Below, one piece after another: positions 23,415 through 26,278 of a stretch of DNA of 26,278 bases. The stretch is taken from NCBI GenBank assembly GCA_937897265.1, contig CALCPT010000215.1, positions 1-26,278 of the forward strand, in the 5' to 3' direction. Under the pieces are notes generated by a model that searched no databases, was not told where the DNA came from, and saw only the letters and a program-made list of their open reading frames with translations. This stretch comes from an uncultured Alcaligenaceae bacterium. GTDB taxonomy: Bacteria > Pseudomonadota > Gammaproteobacteria > Burkholderiales > Burkholderiaceae_B. Made by a program: the position numbers and the translations under genes. The stretch's first letter is position 1, and each line of letters opens with the position of its first letter.

Positions 23415-24122
23415 CTATTTTTTTTCAAGCCCTGAAATCTCAACCATATCACCCCAAAGTTTGTAATTCTTAGCAACAAACTCACCAAACGCGGCAGGGG
23501 TTTCGCTGACAACAACCTCGGTGCCCAAGCCTACGAGTTTGCGGCTGGTTTCTGGGTCTGCTAACGCACGATTTAATGCACCATGCAGTTTATCGACGAT
23601 GGGTTTAGGCGTACCTTTCACCGCGAACAGGCCGATCCAGGCGCCTAGATTGAACTCGCCGAGCCCTTTCTCTTCAATGGTGGGCACATTCGGATCCATC
23701 ACCGTACGCTTGGTGGTGCTGACTGCCAACGCATTGAGTCGCCCCGACACCACGTGCGGATACACCGTCACCATGGTGTCAAAGGTGGCGTCCACGTTAC
23801 CGCCGATCACGTCCGCTTGCGATTGTGTGCTGCCTTGATAGGGCACGTGCACCATCTTCACACCAGCTTTATTCAGCATCATCAACATCACAAGATGGCT
23901 TGTTGTGCCATTGCCAATCGAGGCATAAGTCAAGGCATCTGGATTCGCCTTGGCATAGGCGATATATTTTTCAAAGGTATCGAGCCCTTTGGTTTTGTTG
24001 CTGACCAACAAAAAAGGCAGCCATGAAGTTTGACCAATCGGAGCAAAATCCGTCAACGGCGCGTAAGGCAGATTTTTCATCAGATGCGCCGCCGTGCCCA
24101 TGGGCGCTGTCGCGGTCAAGAA
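23415..24122 (-). CDS. Bug/TctC solute-binding protein, N-terminus lost at chimeric junction
   Basis: The C-terminal two thirds of a second Bug/TctC carboxylate receptor (about 235 residues; the family is about 320-330). Readable family segments are MKNLPYAPLTDFAPIGQ, ANPDALTYASIGNGTTSHL, HVPYQGSTQSQADVIGGNVDATFD, SGRLNALAVST and DPNVPTIEEKG. The signal peptide, first lobe and start codon are missing: upstream of codons reading LTATAPMGT the frame meets sequence that codes on the other strand for an unrelated protein, and a stop. A TTG at 24119 could be mistaken for a start. The loss coincides with the change in base composition, so the gene is probably whole in its real genome. It is distinct in sequence from the receptor at 9011. 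Confidence 0.87.
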   Translation of the reverse strand, partial: FLTATAPMGTAAHLMKNLPYAPLTDFAPIGQTSWLPFLLVSNKTKGLDTFEKYIAYAKANPDALTYASIGNGTTSHLVMLMMLNKAGVKMVHVPYQGSTQSQADVIGGNVDATFDTMVTVYPHVVSGRLNALAVSTTKRTVMDPNVPTIEEKGLGEFNLGAWIGLFAVKGTPKPIVDKLHGALNRALADPETSRKLVGLGTEVVVSETPAAFGEFVAKNYKLWGDMVEISGLEKK

Positions 24123-24297
24123 CGAGATCTACGAGACCATCATCCAGGGCACGGCCGCGGGCATCGAGGAGCGCATCGATATCGTCGATATCTTCCGCCG
24201 TTCGGAGGAAGTGCCGGCAATCGTCAACGACGCCATCAAGGCCGGCGCGCGCGCCATCTGGATGCAGCTCGGCGTCATCAACGCCCCCGCCGCTGCC
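24118..24297 (+). pseudogene. Fragment of a CoA-binding domain protein
   Basis: About 60 codons in one frame read IEERIDIVDIFRRSEEVPAI, then NDAIKAGARAIWMQLGVIN. This is the second half of the CoA-binding (YccU/CoA_binding_2) Rossmann domain, where the family normally reads VDVFRRSE...IWMQLGVVN. The N-terminal GASP motif and the C-terminal MDRC motif are both absent. It is joined on the left to an antisense Bug gene and on the right, in another frame, to a secreted-protein gene. It looks like a short stray piece within a chimeric assembly rather than a gene remnant. Confidence 0.7.
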
Positions 24298-24298
24298 G

Positions 24299-24805
24299 CC
24301 GTCGGTAGGAATCTCGCCCGACGAGGCGCGCGCGAAGCTGGCGGGACGCGACGAAATCGTGGAGTTCCGCTTCCGAATCGGCGCGGACACCACCATCACC
24401 GCGGTCTGGAACGATCGCGACTACAAGGAATCACACGGCGGGCACATCTGCCGCGTTTCGCTCTCGCCTCGGCAGATTTTCCTGGCCGATGACAAGGGGC
24501 GACTGAGCCATGCGATCGAGGAAATGAAAAAAGATCCAGCACGCAAGGCGGAGGTGACGAAGCTCGTCGCGGGGCGCAGCAAAAACATTCCGATGAAGCT
24601 CGATCCCGAACGCTGGTATCAGCTCGGCATCGAAATCGTCGGGGATGTCTTGCGTGTGAGCCTGGACGGGCAGGTCGTGGGCTTTCTGAAGTCCTCAGGC
24701 ATTGCGCATCCCGTGAAAAGCGACTTCTACCTTGCCGTCAGCGGCAAGAATGCGCTGTTCGACGATGTGCATATCTGGTCTGCGGAGCTTGCAAATGCGA
24801 AGTAA
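24299..24805 (+). CDS. Secreted-protein fragment, 3-keto-disaccharide hydrolase (DUF1080)/LamG-like
   Basis: The last 168 codons of a beta-sandwich protein of the type found in many copies in Verrucomicrobia and Planctomycetes. Readable pieces are DEIVEFRFRIGADTTITAVWND, GGHICRVSLSPRQIFLADDKG, RWYQLGIEIVGDVLRVSLDGQVVGFLKSSGIAHPVKSDFYL and ALFDDVHIWSA, the alternating strands and the final FDDVHIW strand of DUF1080-like domains. The 5' end is lost at the junction near 24,290-24,310. The open frame continues upstream into antisense Bug sequence, but that part is not homologous. It ends 18 bases before the next gene. The family is linked to polysaccharide or glycoside processing, but activity is not proven by these motifs. 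Confidence 0.72.
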   Translation, partial: PSVGISPDEARAKLAGRDEIVEFRFRIGADTTITAVWNDRDYKESHGGHICRVSLSPRQIFLADDKGRLSHAIEEMKKDPARKAEVTKLVAGRSKNIPMKLDPERWYQLGIEIVGDVLRVSLDGQVVGFLKSSGIAHPVKSDFYLAVSGKNALFDDVHIWSAELANAK

Positions 24806-24823
24806 TTTCTCCACCAACCTGTC

Positions 24824-26278
24824 ATGAACATTTGTCACCTCATTTTGCTGGCTGGACTGCTGTGTCTTCAGCGGGCCGTCACTGCCGCACCTCCCGCGCT
24901 TAAAACCGAATCCTTCGAACACGATCCCGGTTGGGAGGGACACAACAACCACATCGTGCCGAAGCAGGCGCTGGTGGTGAAGCAGGACTTTGGGTTCAGC
25001 GCGACGAACATGGCGGGCAAGGCCGCAGGCGAAATCGGCGGGCGCATTCAGCGCTCCACGACGCCCGCTTCGTATGCGGCGGAGATTCCTGTGAAGACAC
25101 TGGACAACAAGTTTTCCGCATCCGGAAGTTTCGCCATTACGAAATCGGAAGGCGGCGCGGGCGTGTTTTTCGGGTTCTTCAATTCGCAGCAGCCCGGCGG
25201 CAGCGGGCGACCCATCGGCTCGCTCGGGCTGGACTTTGATTTTGAAGGCAAGGGCGGACGCCTCGCGACGCGTCTGATCACCAACACGAACAAATCCTGC
25301 GGCACCTTCATCACCCCGTACCTGCCGGGCAAATACCGCACCACACCGATCAAGAATGACGGCACGCGCTACCATTGGACGCTTGCTTATGATCCTGCCG
25401 GCAATGGCCGGTTCACCTTTACCCTGCGCAGCGACAATCATCCGCTGCCGGTGATTGATCCCAGTCTACCTGCGGCCTCATTGGCAGAGGAACGTGCGCG
25501 GTTCCCCACCACGAGCACCTTCATTGTCGATCTCACACCCGGTTTTAAAAAGGAAGGAGCCACCTTCGACCGCTTCGGCATTCAGAACATGATGAAGTCC
25601 GGCGGTGCGGTATCGATGTTCTTTGATGACGTGGTGTTTGACGGGCGTGACGAGGATTTCGCCAAGGATCCCGGCTGGGCGGCAGTCGGAAATCGCACGA
25701 CCTACGAGGATCGGGAGATCGTCGGCGCCCATGACTTTGGTTACAGTCCTGCGACGAATCATGCCGGGGGAGAGCCCGGTGAAATCGGGGGCGGTTTGTG
25801 GCGCAGCGGTGACTACGGCTGCTATGCGGACCGTGTTGGCCCGCTGAATCTCGATCAGCGGCTCGAAGCCCATGGCAAAGTGAAACTCGTCACCGCCGGT
25901 CCGGATTCCGACATGCACATCGGCTGGTTCAGCAGTACCAGGAAGGACAAGTCGCCGGATGAAGCCGGGAACTTCATTGGCATTCACGTGGGAGGGCCAA
26001 CGCGCATCGGGCACTACTTCATTCCACAGTTTGCCACGTCGACCGGCACGAAAGGCAAGGTCGATCAGGGGCCGATCATCACTCCCGGCAAATTCTTCGA
26101 CTGGTCGCTGGTCTATGACCCGGAAGGCAGCAACGGCAACGGCGAGATGCGTGTGACGCTCGGCTCTGAGTCCGCCACGCTGGTGCTCAAGCCCGGACAG
26201 AAAAAACAAGGCGCGACTTTGGATCGATTTGGCCTGTTCACCTCACAGGCCGGCGGGCAGATGGTGAAGATCTTCCTC
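24824..26278 (+). CDS. Secreted two-repeat beta-sandwich-like protein, 3' partial
   Basis: 485 codons run without a stop to the window end. A signal peptide is clear (MNICHLILLAGLLCLQRAVTAAPP, cleavage near residue 22). The mature protein contains two related units about 248 residues apart. The first starts FEHDPGW at residue 31 and the second FAKDPGW at 279. Each then has DFG-S-TN-AG and GEIGG, a Tyr/Trp-rich middle with a YDP turn, and DRFG (first at 248, second at 466). The first unit finishes with FFDDVVFDG. This pattern is like LamG/concanavalin-type beta-sandwich modules of Planctomycetes and Verrucomicrobia, but I cannot name the family. No catalytic motif is recognised. No clear ribosome site precedes the ATG. 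The G+C is visibly higher than in the genes before 24,120, consistent with another organism. Confidence 0.75.
   Translation, partial: MNICHLILLAGLLCLQRAVTAAPPALKTESFEHDPGWEGHNNHIVPKQALVVKQDFGFSATNMAGKAAGEIGGRIQRSTTPASYAAEIPVKTLDNKFSASGSFAITKSEGGAGVFFGFFNSQQPGGSGRPIGSLGLDFDFEGKGGRLATRLITNTNKSCGTFITPYLPGKYRTTPIKNDGTRYHWTLAYDPAGNGRFTFTLRSDNHPLPVIDPSLPAASLAEERARFPTTSTFIVDLTPGFKKEGATFDRFGIQNMMKSGGAVSMFFDDVVFDGRDEDFAKDPGWAAVGNRTTYEDREIVGAHDFGYSPATNHAGGEPGEIGGGLWRSGDYGCYADRVGPLNLDQRLEAHGKVKLVTAGPDSDMHIGWFSSTRKDKSPDEAGNFIGIHVGGPTRIGHYFIPQFATSTGTKGKVDQGPIITPGKFFDWSLVYDPEGSNGNGEMRVTLGSESATLVLKPGQKKQGATLDRFGLFTSQAGGQMVKIFL

Noticed and set aside
24023..24298. Plus-strand open frame leading into the DUF1080-like gene from 24023
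   Set aside because: Its first part is antisense to the Bug/TctC gene and is Arg/Ser/Pro-rich with no homology; only the part after about 24,299 looks like a real protein.
24695..26209. Two long minus-strand open frames (24695-25441 and 25478-26209)
   Set aside because: They are shadows of the two plus-strand secreted-protein genes in G+C-rich DNA; their composition is Arg/Val-rich without family motifs, while the plus strand has a signal peptide and repeats.
1..26278. tRNA, rRNA, transposase or phage genes
   Set aside because: None recognised on either strand; the boundary near 24,120 has no integrase, attachment repeat or IS end that would support natural transfer.

Overview
The window reads as a metagenome-assembled contig, and it is not one intact piece of DNA. 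Bases 1-50 are Illumina P5/TruSeq adapter including an i5 index. From 51 to about 24,120 the DNA is one coherent, moderate-G+C bacterial segment, most likely Burkholderiales and perhaps Alcaligenaceae-like. The reasons are two Bug/TctC-type solute receptors, dense catabolic operons of acyl-CoA genes, and family resemblance to enzymes known from Advenella; no rRNA or housekeeping gene is present to prove this. From about 24,120 the sequence changes abruptly. First comes a short piece of a CoA-binding-domain protein, then, from about 24,290-24,310, higher-G+C DNA with two secreted beta-sandwich-like proteins of the kind common in Verrucomicrobia and Planctomycetes. I treat everything after about 24,120 as a probable chimera.

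Region by region. 51-5,397 carries peptide and acyl-amino-acid catabolism: a truncated N-acyl-D-amino-acid deacylase (-), a hippurate hydrolase-like M20 amidohydrolase (+), an M20 dipeptidase (-), an unrecognised 180-aa protein (-) and an MFS transporter (+). 5,517-10,090 carries, all on +, an overlapping pair related to succinyl-CoA synthetase beta and alpha, an acyl-CoA dehydrogenase-fold protein with neither usual catalytic carboxylate (Gln238 and Gly358 instead), and a Bug/TctC periplasmic receptor. The dehydrogenase pattern is that reported for 3-sulfinopropionyl-CoA desulfinase, so this block may take up an organic acid, activate it to a CoA thioester and act on it without classical dehydrogenation.

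10,029-18,430 is an eight-gene minus-strand operon: livG, livF, livK, livH and livM-type ABC uptake genes, then an acyl-CoA dehydrogenase, a zinc-free MDR oxidoreductase and an acyl-CoA synthetase, most of them overlapping or a few bases apart. It is divergent from a TetR regulator resembling AcuR, and a 15-bp palindrome lies between them. The likely logic is a carboxylic acid imported by the ABC system, activated, dehydrogenated, and its CoA ester or a product sensed by the regulator.

19,801-22,646 holds a secreted sulfatase of the serine type (Ser78 as formylglycine precursor) convergent with a radical SAM sulfatase maturase, a matched enzyme/activator pair. A 39-bp tandem repeat precedes the sulfatase, and a perfect 14-bp inverted repeat is built into the last codons of the maturase. 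22,705-24,119 holds a SYLF/YSC84 protein and a second Bug/TctC receptor cut off at the chimeric junction.

The most interesting biology is the desulfinase-like locus, with a sulfatase/maturase pair further along the same segment. The most important caution is the adapter at one end and the chimera at the other.
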